Below are positions 48,447-58,058 of a stretch of DNA of 64,000 bases, piece after piece. Position 1 is the first letter of the stretch, and each line of letters begins with the position of its first letter. The stretch comes from Flavobacterium piscisymbiosum. Its GTDB lineage: Bacteria > Bacteroidota > Bacteroidia > Flavobacteriales > Flavobacteriaceae. The position numbers and the translations under genes are program-made. The stretch spans positions 6,262,001-6,326,000 of the forward strand of contig NZ_JAJJMM010000001.1 in the NCBI RefSeq assembly GCF_020905295.1, written 5' to 3'. The notes below the pieces were generated by a model, which ran no database searches, was not told where the DNA came from, and saw only the letters and a program-made list of their open reading frames with translations.

Positions 48447-50816
48447 ATGGATATTCATTTATATAAAGAAAGTCCCTTTAAAACCATAATTTCATTTCAT
48501 AAACTAATTGAATCTCTTGAAGAAATTGCTTTATCAAATGTAGATTACAGAGCAAACTACGCCAAAGCCTTATTGCAACAAATAGAACCAATTCCTGAAT
48601 TTAGGACTGGTATTCAGGATTTTTCTATTATTAAAAACAATGAAGCTTTAATCAAAAATTTATTAGCCGACTTGTTTCCGACTGCTTTAACGAATAATGA
48701 AATAAAAGCCGTTACAATTCCTTTTCAAAATATATCATTTAATTATACAGATCGTTTCAAGAAGATTCTTCGCAATGCCGGAGATGAATTTTATATGGAA
48801 ATTCGTGATTTCGACGATCATCAATTTTACATCAACAACTGTTGTCTTATTTTAGGAGTGTATTACAAACAGAAAATAGATTTTAACAAACCTTTTTTCT
48901 ACGATATTCCGGATGAAGAAGGTGTCGAGAAACATTATCGTATTCTGTACAATGCCGATTTTATGGAGATTATTCCAAGTGAGAATTCTATAGATCTTAC
49001 TCAGGATGATATTGATTTATTAATGGATAATTATAATGATATTGAACTTTGGAAATCAAAATTCCCTCCCGGAAGCTGGACTTTAAAAGGTTTTGGAATT
49101 GTTTCTTTATTTGATGCCACTACAGAAAGTGCCATTTCGAATCTAAAAAGCAATTTACTAAAGCCTGATGCAAAAACAGTGGCAACAGACGAAATTGTAA
49201 CCAATATTTTTAAATCAATCTTTAAAATTCCTGATTTAAAAGTAGGTTTTATTATCTACAATCCTGAGGAAGAAAAATTCATAAGACCAATTAAATTTGA
49301 CAATCAACTGCAAAGTTTTTTACTTTCTAAAGATCAGGAAGTCGATTGCAAAAATGCTTTTTTTGGTTGTTCGTTTGAGAATTTGTTAGACAATAAAGAA
49401 CCATTTGTAATTTCGAATGTAAAGAAATTCATTGAGGAATCATCTAATAAAAGACTTGGTGAACATTTATTAAAACAAGGAATTCAGAGTTGCGTTTTTG
49501 CCCCTGTTATAAAAGACGATCATTTGTTAGGGATTGTTGAGTTGGTTTCTAAAAACATCAGAGACTTAAATAGCGTAAACGCAACAAAACTTGAATTGGT
49601 CCTTCCCTATTTAACGGATACTATCGATCGCTATAATACAGATATGCAGCATCAGATTGCATCCATTATTCAGCGCGAATACACTACAATTCATCCAAGT
49701 GTATACTGGAAATTCAAGAAAGAGTCACAGAATTATTTCCAAAATACCAATCATACCAAAGATTATATTTTTAAAGAAATAGTTTTTAAAAATGTATATC
49801 CTTTATACGGCCAGATCGATATTAAAGGTTCTTCTGAACATAGAAATGAAACGGTAAAAAGAGATCTTAAAAATCAATTAACCGCTATTTTAAATATTTT
49901 CGAATCTCAGGCTCCTAATACGAATTTAGTCTTGCTGGAACAAAGAAAATTCGAACTGGAATCGTTTCGTGATGAATTAGATGCTCCTTTAAAAGCAGAC
50001 ACAGAGCAGTATATTCAAAGATATATTGAGGAAGAAATTCATCCTCTACTGAAGAACACAACAGAAACTCAAAAAAGTGAGAAACTGGAACGTTTATATT
50101 TTGAAAGTCTTGACGAAAAAAGTGGATTATTTTATCAGGAAAGAAAGAAATTTGATAATGCAATGTCTATTATCAACAAAAGATTAGCCTCTGTACTGGA
50201 CAGAAAACAAATTGAAGCACAAGAAATATATCCGCATTATTACGAGCGTTTTAAAACTGATGGTGTCGAGCATAATCTTTACATAGGAGCATCGATTGCA
50301 CCAACAAAACCTTTTGATATTATGTATTTGCATAATTTACGTTTGTGGCAATTACAAACCTTATGCGAAATGGAATTGAAACATCATCAGCTAAAAGAAT
50401 CTTTGCCTTATGAACTCGATGTAACTTCGCTAATTTTAGTATTTAGTGCACCGCTTTCTATTCGTTTTAGAATGGACGAAAAACGTTTTGATGTTGACGG
50501 AACGTACAATGCAAGATATGAGGTGGTAAAAAAACGTATTGATAAATCGAACATCAAAGGCACAAAAGAACGCATTACAGAGAAAGAAAAAATTACAATT
50601 GTATATTCTCAAAACAGCGAAGAAGCTGAATATTTAAAATACATTAAATATTTACAACACAAGAAAATACTGGAACCTTCAATTGAACAATTTGAAGTTG
50701 AGGACCTTCAGGGGGTTTCTGGTTTAAGAGCGATTCGCGTAAAAGTGATTAATAACAATACAAATCCGGTAAAACAAAAAATTACTTATCAGGACTTATT
50801 AGATGAGCTCAACTAA
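48447..50816 (+). CDS. GAF-domain protein of unknown role
   Basis: The 789-residue cytoplasmic protein has a GAF domain at about residues 240-400 (DLKVGFIIYNPEEEKFIRPI, then SCVFAPVIKDDHLLGIVELV). It has no membrane segment, kinase, cyclase or DNA-binding motif that I can see. The last 390 residues are helical and charged, ending TYQDLLDELN. It could sense a small ligand or act as scaffold. It is alone, convergent with the HD-PycTM gene, and its last codons form half of the shared terminator hairpin. Confidence 0.7.
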   Translation: MDIHLYKESPFKTIISFHKLIESLEEIALSNVDYRANYAKALLQQIEPIPEFRTGIQDFSIIKNNEALIKNLLADLFPTALTNNEIKAVTIPFQNISFNYTDRFKKILRNAGDEFYMEIRDFDDHQFYINNCCLILGVYYKQKIDFNKPFFYDIPDEEGVEKHYRILYNADFMEIIPSENSIDLTQDDIDLLMDNYNDIELWKSKFPPGSWTLKGFGIVSLFDATTESAISNLKSNLLKPDAKTVATDEIVTNIFKSIFKIPDLKVGFIIYNPEEEKFIRPIKFDNQLQSFLLSKDQEVDCKNAFFGCSFENLLDNKEPFVISNVKKFIEESSNKRLGEHLLKQGIQSCVFAPVIKDDHLLGIVELVSKNIRDLNSVNATKLELVLPYLTDTIDRYNTDMQHQIASIIQREYTTIHPSVYWKFKKESQNYFQNTNHTKDYIFKEIVFKNVYPLYGQIDIKGSSEHRNETVKRDLKNQLTAILNIFESQAPNTNLVLLEQRKFELESFRDELDAPLKADTEQYIQRYIEEEIHPLLKNTTETQKSEKLERLYFESLDEKSGLFYQERKKFDNAMSIINKRLASVLDRKQIEAQEIYPHYYERFKTDGVEHNLYIGASIAPTKPFDIMYLHNLRLWQLQTLCEMELKHHQLKESLPYELDVTSLILVFSAPLSIRFRMDEKRFDVDGTYNARYEVVKKRIDKSNIKGTKERITEKEKITIVYSQNSEEAEYLKYIKYLQHKKILEPSIEQFEVEDLQGVSGLRAIRVKVINNNTNPVKQKITYQDLLDELN

Positions 50817-50829
50817 AACAGTTGAGCTC
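50805..50829. terminator. bidirectional hairpin between convergent genes
   Basis: The perfect 9-bp arms GAGCTCAAC / GTTGAGCTC (50805-50813 and 50821-50829) overlap the final codons of the GAF gene. They lie 9 bp from the stop of the convergent gene at 50838. T tracts are weak on both sides. Confidence 0.6.
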
Positions 50830-50837
50830 GTTTATGC

Positions 50838-52019
50838 TTATTGAATGGTTTTAAACGCAATAACAAATGCAATTACAGTTATTATAAGTCCTGCCATAAA
50901 AAGATTGTAGGCAATTCGCAGTAAAGTGTATTTACGTTGTAAAACCAATCCCAAATAATACAAATCCTTGATCATTGTCGAGTACAAATAATCACGATCT
51001 TTCATCATTTCGTTCATTGCCCAGTCATATTCTTCCAAAGGCATTTTGTAGAAATTTCCAAAAAACAATAAATTAATCTTTTTTGCCTCGATATCTTCTC
51101 TGGTAAAAACTCCTGTTGTTACTTTTGGTCGTGTCGAAAGAATCGCAAAAATAATCGTCGTAACACTAGAGATCAGCATTATAAAAGTCGGAATCACCAA
51201 ATGGGCATTCTTAGGGCTGTCTAATTTTGGAATAATAGACGAAAGTGCTATCGAAATAATAATCGCATTTACAGATAGTAAGATATTGGCTTTACTATCG
51301 GCAATTCCGCTTAAGCGTGTATGGTTTCCCAAAGTAACGCGAAATAAAGTATCGACACCACGATCCGGCTTTTCGATTTTTTCTTTCTTTTTTAGTTCAT
51401 CTTCCATTTTATCTGCTTCTTTCTTTTGTTGCTTTTCGATTTTTTTCTGAACAAGAAGCAAGTTTTTCTCTTTTAGAGGCTGCCACTTTCTAAGTGCATA
51501 ATCGGTATAAAAGCGATGTTTATTCATTAAAAAATTCAAATTTTCTTTTGCCCATTCGGCATTAGAAAAATCCAAATTCCATGTGTTTTTTAATTCAATA
51601 CGCAATAATTCGCAAGTAGTAGTATATTCAGTTCCCATAAGATGGGCAAAATCGGCATCTTTAATTATTTTCTCTAAATGTGTTTTGGGTATGTGCTCTT
51701 TTACCGTAGCCATGATCAAATTTGAAACAGTTGAAATAAATTCATCTGATTGTTCTTTTTCTTTCAAAAAAGCTGTAGCAATTTTCACACTTTCCTGTTC
51801 ATGGTTTTCATAACCTTCGATGTAACCAGTATCATGAAACCAGGCAGCAACCAAAAGCATGTCTTTTTCATTTCCTTTAACATCTTCCTTTTTACAAAGC
51901 TCTTTTACCGCATTTACTACCGTTAAAGTATGGTTAAAATTATGATAAGAATATAAATTAGAAAGTTTATCTTTGAGTAAATTACTGACGAAATCTTCGG
52001 ATTGTTCTACTAGATTCAT
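50838..52019 (-). CDS. HD-domain protein fused to a Pycsar-type membrane effector domain
   Basis: The 393-residue protein has an N-terminal HD phosphohydrolase domain: His26/His30 in YHNFNHTLTVV, His-Asp at 62-63 in WFHDTGYIEG, and His73 in ENHEQES. A highly charged linker follows (about 175-215), then a PycTM (DUF5706) region from about 225: RVTLGNHTRLSGIADSKANI, LLSVNAIIISIALSSIIPKL, a second helix, DRDYLYSTMIKDLYYLG, and a last helix. In Pycsar defence PycTM disrupts the membrane after binding cCMP or cUMP. No cyclase gene is adjacent, so this looks like an orphan, perhaps housekeeping, version. Confidence 0.85.
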   Translation of the reverse strand: MNLVEQSEDFVSNLLKDKLSNLYSYHNFNHTLTVVNAVKELCKKEDVKGNEKDMLLVAAWFHDTGYIEGYENHEQESVKIATAFLKEKEQSDEFISTVSNLIMATVKEHIPKTHLEKIIKDADFAHLMGTEYTTTCELLRIELKNTWNLDFSNAEWAKENLNFLMNKHRFYTDYALRKWQPLKEKNLLLVQKKIEKQQKKEADKMEDELKKKEKIEKPDRGVDTLFRVTLGNHTRLSGIADSKANILLSVNAIIISIALSSIIPKLDSPKNAHLVIPTFIMLISSVTTIIFAILSTRPKVTTGVFTREDIEAKKINLLFFGNFYKMPLEEYDWAMNEMMKDRDYLYSTMIKDLYYLGLVLQRKYTLLRIAYNLFMAGLIITVIAFVIAFKTIQ

Positions 52020-52046
52020 GGAGATTTTATTTTATACCACTAAATT

Positions 52047-55000
52047 ATGAAATTGTTTTTGGATAATCATTTTATTACTAAAATTAAAAACCGGTCTTTG
52101 GCAATAGTTGTCTTGTTACTGGTTTATTCCTGTGCGACACATAAAGCGCAATACGGGAAAGATGTTAGTGCCAACGAAACGGAAAACGCAACAGATACTA
52201 TAAAAATTGCACACACTATTTATTTAGTTGGAGATGCAGGAAACGCTGATGAAGAGCAAGCGCAGCAAACATTGGAATTATTGCATCAAAAATTGAAAAA
52301 ATCGAATAAAAAAGCAACTCTGCTTTTTTTGGGAGATAACATTTATCCAAAAGGTTTCCCTAGTGATGACAATGCATCAGAGAAAGCTTTGGCGGAAACA
52401 AAATTGACTAACCAATTAAAACTAACTAAAGGTTTTAAAGGAAAAACAATATTTATTCCCGGAAATCATGATTGGTATAATGGCATAAAAGGCCTGGAAC
52501 GTCAAGCCGATTTTGTGACTAAATATTTAAACGATAAAAAAGCTTTTTTACCTCGAAAGAGTTGTGCTATCGAAGATGTGAAGATCGACAGTACAGCAAC
52601 GCTAATTACGGTTGATAGCGAATGGTTTCTGGAAGATTGGGACAATCACCCCACAATGAATGATAATTGTGATATTAAAACGAGAGAAGATTTTTTTGAT
52701 GAATTAGAAAATCTCTTAAATAAAAACCAGGAAAAAACAGTTATTCTTGCTATTCATCATCCTTTGATGAGCAACGGAACTCACGGCGGACAATTTTCAT
52801 TAGAAAAACAACTTTTTCCGTTAGAACAAAAAATCCCTTTACCTATTATTGGTTCTTTTATTAATTTGTTACGAAAAACATCTGGTGTAAGTCCGCAGGA
52901 TATTCAAAACAAGCAATATACTATTTATGCCAAGCGAATTAAAACGCTTTTGCAAAAACAGAAAAATGTAATTGTAGTTTCCGGACACGATCATAATCTT
53001 CAGTACGTTAACAAAGAAAATATCAAGCAAATTATTAGTGGCGCAGGATCAAAATCTGAAGCGGCAAGAGCTATAAACCCAACAGAATTCTCTTATGGCG
53101 GAAATGGTTATGCTACATTGACTTTGTTTAAAAGTGGTGATGCAAAAGTGACTTTCTTTGGCAATGAAAATAATAAAGAAAAATTACTTTTTGAACACGA
53201 AATTATAAAAGCCAAAGAGATTAACTGGGCCGCAACGGTTGACAATAAGTTTCCGGCAACTGTTACAACTTCTATTTATTCTGAAAAAATGACCCGTAAA
53301 AGTATTTTCCATAAATTCTTATTCGGGAATCATTACAGAAAATATTACAGCCTACCAATTGAAGCCAAAACAGCTACTTTAGATACTTTAATGGGCGGTT
53401 TAAAACCTATTCGCGAAGGCGGAGGACATCAATCAGTTTCTTTAAGAATGTCTGATCCTAAGAAAAGAGAATATGTAATGCGTGGCATGAAAAAAAGCGC
53501 CACTGCATTTTTACAATCGGTAGCTTTTAAGGATCAATATGTTGTTAATGATTTTGAAGATACTTATGCTGAGAATTTCTTATTCGATTTTTACACCACT
53601 TCGCATCCCTACACAACATTTGCAATTGGCAGTATGTCAGACCAAATAGGTTTATTGCATACCAATCCTGTTTTGTATTACATACCAAAACAAAATGGTT
53701 TAAAAGAGTTTAACTCGAATTTTGGAGATCAGCTTTATATGGTCGAAGAAAGACCTGCTGATAATCATTTGGATGGTAAAAACTTTGGTAATCCTACCAA
53801 TATTATTAGTACAGATGATATGATGAAAAATCTTCATAAAGACGAAAAATACAGCGTTGATGAAGATGCCTATATGAAAGCCCGTTTGTTTGACATGCTT
53901 ATTGGCGATTGGGACAGACACAGCGATCAATGGCGTTGGGCAGAACATAAAAAAGATGGCAAAGTTATTTATGAACCAATTCCTCGTGACCGCGACCAGG
54001 CTTTTGTAAAATATGACGGAACTTTACTTTCGCTTTTAATGAATATTCCGGCGCTTCGCCACATGAGATCTTTCAAAAATAAAATTGATAATGTAAAGTG
54101 GCTTAACAGGGAACCTTATCCTATGGATTTAGCATTTCTAAGAACTGCTGAAGAGAAAGACTGGATCGCTCAGGCCAAATATATTCAGGAAAACTTATCG
54201 GATAGTGATATTGATAAAGCTTTTAAAAACTTACCAAAAGAAGTTCAGGATGGCACAATTGAAGACATCAAGAAAAAATTAAAAAACAGAAAGAAAGACC
54301 TTCAAAAATATGCCTCAGAGTATTTTGATGTTTTAAGCCATACGGTAATGATTGCCGGAACGGATAAAAAAGATAAATTCATCATCAATCACAATGCTAA
54401 AAAAAGCATCGAAATTCAGGTTTTTAGAGTTAAAAAAGAAGGTGATGAATTACTTTATACAAAAACGGTAACGGATTCTAAAACTAAAAATCTTTGGATT
54501 TATGGTTTAGATGACAATGACGTTTTTGAAGTAAAAGGAGATCAAAAATCAAGTATAAAAATTCGATTGATTGGTGGTCAGAACAATGATACTTATAATA
54601 TAGAAAACGGAAAAAGAGTCATTGTTTATGATTTTAAATCTAAAGAAAACACGTATAATCTGGATTCTAAAACTAAAACAGAGCTTACAGATGATTATGA
54701 TGTAAACTTATACAATTACGAAAAACCTAAATACAATGTGATATCAGGACTTCCAAATATTGGTTATAATCCTGATGATGGCGTAAAAGTAGGTATCAAT
54801 TTAAATTATACGGTTAATAATTTCAAACAGAATCCGTACACACAAAGACACGTTTTAAATGCTTTTTATTACTTTGCCACCGGAGGTTTAGAGTTTAATT
54901 ATGTCGCGCATTTTCCTGGTTTATTAGGTAAATGGGTTATTGATGTTGAATCGCAATATACGACTCCAAACTTTGCGATGAATTATTTTGGCTACGGAAA

Positions 55001-55781
55001 CGAAACTAAATACGATGATGAAGAGGTCGATATGGATTACAATCGTGTACGCATCAGAAAATTTAATCTTTCGGGTGCCATCAGACACGTTGGCCGTTAT
55101 GGAAGTGAATTTAGCGTACAGCCTATTTTTCAAAGAATGACTGTTGAGGAAACTGAAAACAGATTTATTGACACGCCAAATATTGTAAATCCAAATGTTT
55201 TTGATAATCAAAATTATGGTGGTTTAAAAGTAAAATATCTTTTCAAAAATTCTGATTTTGCAGCAAAACCAACTTTAGGAATTGCTTTTATGGTTTCGGC
55301 AACATGGCTGACTAATTTAGATGATACTAAACAAAACTTTCCAACTCTTGAGAGTCTTTTAGGATTTACGCACAAAATTGACCATAACGGAAAATTAGTT
55401 TTGGCGACTCTTTTTAAAGGAAAAGCGGTTTTAAATAATAATTTTGATTTTTATCACGGTGCTACTTTAGGCGGAGATACTGACTTAAGAGGCTATAGAA
55501 ATGAACGCTTTTTAGGAAGTTCTTATTTCTCTCAAAGCAGTGATTTACGATTCAGTATTGGTAAAATTCAAAAAACTATTGCTCCTTTAACCTACGGAAT
55601 TCTGGGTGGTTTTGACTACGGAAGAGTTTGGCTTGATGGCGAAGATTCTAAAAAATGGCACCAGGATTACGGTGGCGGAGTTTGGATTAATGCAATCAAT
55701 GTTTTAACTGCAAGGATTTCTTATTTTAAATCTCCTGATGAAGTAGGAAGAGTTATTTTTGGGGCGGCGTATAGTTTTTAG
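52047..55781 (+). CDS. lipoprotein with metallophosphoesterase, kinase-like and outer-membrane barrel regions
   Basis: The 1244 residues open with a lipoprotein-type signal (VVLLLVYSCATH, Cys29). Residues about 50-370 are a calcineurin-like phosphoesterase with all metal motifs: VGDAGNADEE, FLGDNIYPKG, PGNHDWYNG, HHPLMSNG, SGHDHNLQYV. The middle contains LIGDWDRHSDQWRW and PIPRDRDQAFVKYDG, reminiscent of atypical kinase loops. The last 300 residues are an Omp85/surface-antigen-like beta-barrel ending in Phe (FGAAYSF). It probably displays the esterase at the outer membrane. It is divergent from the HD-PycTM gene with only 27 bp between them. Confidence 0.82.
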   Translation: MKLFLDNHFITKIKNRSLAIVVLLLVYSCATHKAQYGKDVSANETENATDTIKIAHTIYLVGDAGNADEEQAQQTLELLHQKLKKSNKKATLLFLGDNIYPKGFPSDDNASEKALAETKLTNQLKLTKGFKGKTIFIPGNHDWYNGIKGLERQADFVTKYLNDKKAFLPRKSCAIEDVKIDSTATLITVDSEWFLEDWDNHPTMNDNCDIKTREDFFDELENLLNKNQEKTVILAIHHPLMSNGTHGGQFSLEKQLFPLEQKIPLPIIGSFINLLRKTSGVSPQDIQNKQYTIYAKRIKTLLQKQKNVIVVSGHDHNLQYVNKENIKQIISGAGSKSEAARAINPTEFSYGGNGYATLTLFKSGDAKVTFFGNENNKEKLLFEHEIIKAKEINWAATVDNKFPATVTTSIYSEKMTRKSIFHKFLFGNHYRKYYSLPIEAKTATLDTLMGGLKPIREGGGHQSVSLRMSDPKKREYVMRGMKKSATAFLQSVAFKDQYVVNDFEDTYAENFLFDFYTTSHPYTTFAIGSMSDQIGLLHTNPVLYYIPKQNGLKEFNSNFGDQLYMVEERPADNHLDGKNFGNPTNIISTDDMMKNLHKDEKYSVDEDAYMKARLFDMLIGDWDRHSDQWRWAEHKKDGKVIYEPIPRDRDQAFVKYDGTLLSLLMNIPALRHMRSFKNKIDNVKWLNREPYPMDLAFLRTAEEKDWIAQAKYIQENLSDSDIDKAFKNLPKEVQDGTIEDIKKKLKNRKKDLQKYASEYFDVLSHTVMIAGTDKKDKFIINHNAKKSIEIQVFRVKKEGDELLYTKTVTDSKTKNLWIYGLDDNDVFEVKGDQKSSIKIRLIGGQNNDTYNIENGKRVIVYDFKSKENTYNLDSKTKTELTDDYDVNLYNYEKPKYNVISGLPNIGYNPDDGVKVGINLNYTVNNFKQNPYTQRHVLNAFYYFATGGLEFNYVAHFPGLLGKWVIDVESQYTTPNFAMNYFGYGNETKYDDEEVDMDYNRVRIRKFNLSGAIRHVGRYGSEFSVQPIFQRMTVEETENRFIDTPNIVNPNVFDNQNYGGLKVKYLFKNSDFAAKPTLGIAFMVSATWLTNLDDTKQNFPTLESLLGFTHKIDHNGKLVLATLFKGKAVLNNNFDFYHGATLGGDTDLRGYRNERFLGSSYFSQSSDLRFSIGKIQKTIAPLTYGILGGFDYGRVWLDGEDSKKWHQDYGGGVWINAINVLTARISYFKSPDEVGRVIFGAAYSF

Positions 55782-55989
55782 TTTAAGATGCTAAGGTTCT
55801 GAGGTGCTAAGGTTTTTTCTTAGGTTCAGAGTTACAAAGGCTCAAAGGGACAAAGATTTTTTGCCACGAATTTCACTAATTTTCACTAATTAATTATTCG
55901 TGGAAATTAGTGAAATTCGTGGCAATTTTTTTTCTTAATATCCCAAAACTTAGAAACTTAGTCTCTTAGCATCTCAGAACCTTAGCAAC
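55782..55989. repeat. octamer array plus 22-bp perfect inverted repeat
   Basis: After the stop come TTCTGAGGTGCTAAGG octamers and CTAAGGTTTTTTCTTAGG. Next is an inverted repeat with perfect 22-bp arms beginning TTGCCACGAATTTCACTAAT (55861-55882 and 55904-55925, 21-nt loop). A second octamer run (CTTAGAAACTTAGTCTCTTA) follows to the stop of the next gene. It separates two convergent genes and may terminate both. Confidence 0.65.
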
Positions 55990-56850
55990 TTATTTCAGTT
56001 TAAACTCATATACGTTACCTCCTGTTTTATTTGCTTTTTCATCTGCAATCAATAATGTATTGTTGTCTTTGAAAACTATAGCTTCTTTTTGCGAAAAGTG
56101 ATTTAGTTTTATTTCGGTTTGAGATCCTTTATGAAACAAATCTCCTTTAAAATCTTTAAATAAAACAATTTTATCATGACTTAGCAAAACTACTTTTTTT
56201 CCGTCAGGACTAATTGTTGCACTTGTCAGTACACAATGATTGTAATTATCACAGGTTTTAAATTCACCTATTTTAGTTGCTTTTTGAGTTCCCGGGGCGT
56301 TTGGAATTTTATAAATAAAAGCTGTTCCGTCAAAACCTTTGCTTCTGTTTTTTGTAAAAAGATAAAAGTAATTTCCGTGTTCAAAAAAACCTTCAACATC
56401 GTAGAATAATTCTTTTTTCTTGGGAGGAAACTCGGTTTGTTCCGGATACGAAAATGAAACTTTATATTCGGCTACAGCCAAATCTTTATTCAATTGGTTT
56501 TTATTGATTTTGTAAATACACAAATCCTTGCGTTCATTATCATTATTCCCAAAGTCTCCAATATAAATATTATCGTTTTTATCTTTGGTGATGTCTTCCC
56601 AATCTACATTGGTTGCATTTGAAATTGTTATGGTTTTTGCTATTTTCCCTTCTGAATTTATGGCGTAAATAGCATTCGTATTTCCACTGTCTTCCAAAGT
56701 ATAAATTAAGTTTGTTTCCGGGAAATAAGTAATTCCCGAAACTTCTTTTAACTTTTTAGGAAGCGAGTAAAGCGTTTTAAAATCAGTATTTGATTGTTGC
56801 TGACAAGCCAATAAAGCAAGGGAAGTGCCAAGTAAAAAAAACTTTTTCAT
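55990..56850 (-). CDS. SdiA-regulated-type lipoprotein, probable beta-propeller
   Basis: The 286-residue lipoprotein has a signal ending ALLACQQQ (Cys16). Blade-like repeats follow: KKLKEVSGITYFPETNLIYT, DVEGFFEHGNYFYLFTKNRS, ATISPDGKKVVLLSHDKIVL, EAIVFKDNNTLLIADEKANK. The pattern matches SdiA-regulated or phytase-like propellers. The LEDSGNTNAIYAIN and VDWEDITKDKNDNIYIGDFG parts are typical. No catalytic function can be assigned. It lies 62 bp downstream of the next minus-strand gene. Confidence 0.75.
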   Translation of the reverse strand: MKKFFLLGTSLALLACQQQSNTDFKTLYSLPKKLKEVSGITYFPETNLIYTLEDSGNTNAIYAINSEGKIAKTITISNATNVDWEDITKDKNDNIYIGDFGNNDNERKDLCIYKINKNQLNKDLAVAEYKVSFSYPEQTEFPPKKKELFYDVEGFFEHGNYFYLFTKNRSKGFDGTAFIYKIPNAPGTQKATKIGEFKTCDNYNHCVLTSATISPDGKKVVLLSHDKIVLFKDFKGDLFHKGSQTEIKLNHFSQKEAIVFKDNNTLLIADEKANKTGGNVYEFKLK

Positions 56851-56911
56851 AGTATTATTTTTAAAATATTTAAGCTTAATTTTTAAACCATATTAGTTGT
56901 ATGGTAAAAAG

Positions 56912-57964
56912 TCAAATTAAATTCGTGTTTTTAAAATTACGTGTAATAAACTCAAACGCCGCAAGCATAATATGTCCCATTGATTTGGCATTTTTAAACT
57001 TCATATCATTGGTATAACGATACAATTCCATTTTTAGCTGATTCAAATTGTCCATTGTCGAAATGGTATCATGGCACATAATATTCAATAATTTTGTAAT
57101 TCTGGCTTCGGCAGAATGAATTCGTTTTGCCAAAATTGCTCTTTCTTCATCCTTATACTGAATCACTGAACGGTCTTCGAGTTTTTCTTTAATGAGCTTC
57201 ATCATTTGGTAGTTTTCCTTGAAAAACTGTGGGCGATAGACTTTAAAATTCCCCTCATAACATTGCTGATCAAAATCTATGGCGCGAATTCTATAAACTA
57301 CCTGGTCAAAATCATGAATTGGAACAATTACATAATTATACGAACGCATATCTCCCAAAAGTCGTATCATACAACGTTCGTTAAATTTCACAAACTCTTT
57401 TGCTATCTGTGATTTTTCTGTCTCGGTAGACGTATGCAGTAAAGTTTCCATAAAGATATCACCCGGAATTCCTACAATATGTTCTTCTATAAGAGTATCG
57501 CCAAAAACCAAAAAATTTATTTTATCCGGCGATAAAATGTCTTCAAGTTCTAATCCATAAATTCGGGAAGCATCGGCTTTTTTTATATAAAAATGAACGT
57601 AATTGTCATTGAGAATATTACGGACCTTTACCCTGAAAGGTTTTGAGTTTCCAAAAGTGCAAAAATCGATCGCATCAACATTTAGATACTTGATGATATC
57701 ATTATTCCCGTCTGAATGCAAAAGAGAATAAATCTTTTTTAAATTCAAATCAATTTCTTCGCGGTCAAACTCTCCGTAATAAACACGAGTCCACAAAGTA
57801 TCGACACCATTTTTGTCGTATAAATTTATGGCCCCCGCAAATCGCAATAAATCATCATAGAATACAGATACTTTTGAAATACGCTCGTATTTATCTAAAT
57901 AACTTAAAAGTGATGGAGTTAAAGGGTATGATGGTTTTTTTAAAACCATTAAAGGTTCGCTCAT
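56912..57964 (-). CDS. conserved cytoplasmic protein, possible kinase-like fold
   Basis: The 350 residues have no signal peptide. After an N-terminal LMVLKKPSYPLTPSLLSYLD comes a region with RLLGDMRSYNYVIVPIHDFD and IRAIDFDQQCYEGNFKVYRP. The spacing of a G-D-x-R...N loop and a D-F-D motif is reminiscent of HipA or CotH-like atypical kinases. There is no ATP-binding glycine loop that I can confirm. The C-terminal 90 residues are helical. Function is unknown; the kinase idea is inference. Confidence 0.6.
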   Translation of the reverse strand: MSEPLMVLKKPSYPLTPSLLSYLDKYERISKVSVFYDDLLRFAGAINLYDKNGVDTLWTRVYYGEFDREEIDLNLKKIYSLLHSDGNNDIIKYLNVDAIDFCTFGNSKPFRVKVRNILNDNYVHFYIKKADASRIYGLELEDILSPDKINFLVFGDTLIEEHIVGIPGDIFMETLLHTSTETEKSQIAKEFVKFNERCMIRLLGDMRSYNYVIVPIHDFDQVVYRIRAIDFDQQCYEGNFKVYRPQFFKENYQMMKLIKEKLEDRSVIQYKDEERAILAKRIHSAEARITKLLNIMCHDTISTMDNLNQLKMELYRYTNDMKFKNAKSMGHIMLAAFEFITRNFKNTNLI

Positions 57965-58058
57965 TTTGAATATCTTTATTACAAATTTACATTAAATAAA
58001 ATTTAGCGTAACAATAAACGAGTTGAATCGTCATACTTAAAACTAAAACCGAATAAAT

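Noticed and set aside
50838..52019. Complete Pycsar defence system
   Set aside because: Only a PycTM-like effector domain is seen. No cyclase gene lies beside it, and the neighbours are ordinary chromosomal genes, so it is reported as an orphan domain fusion.
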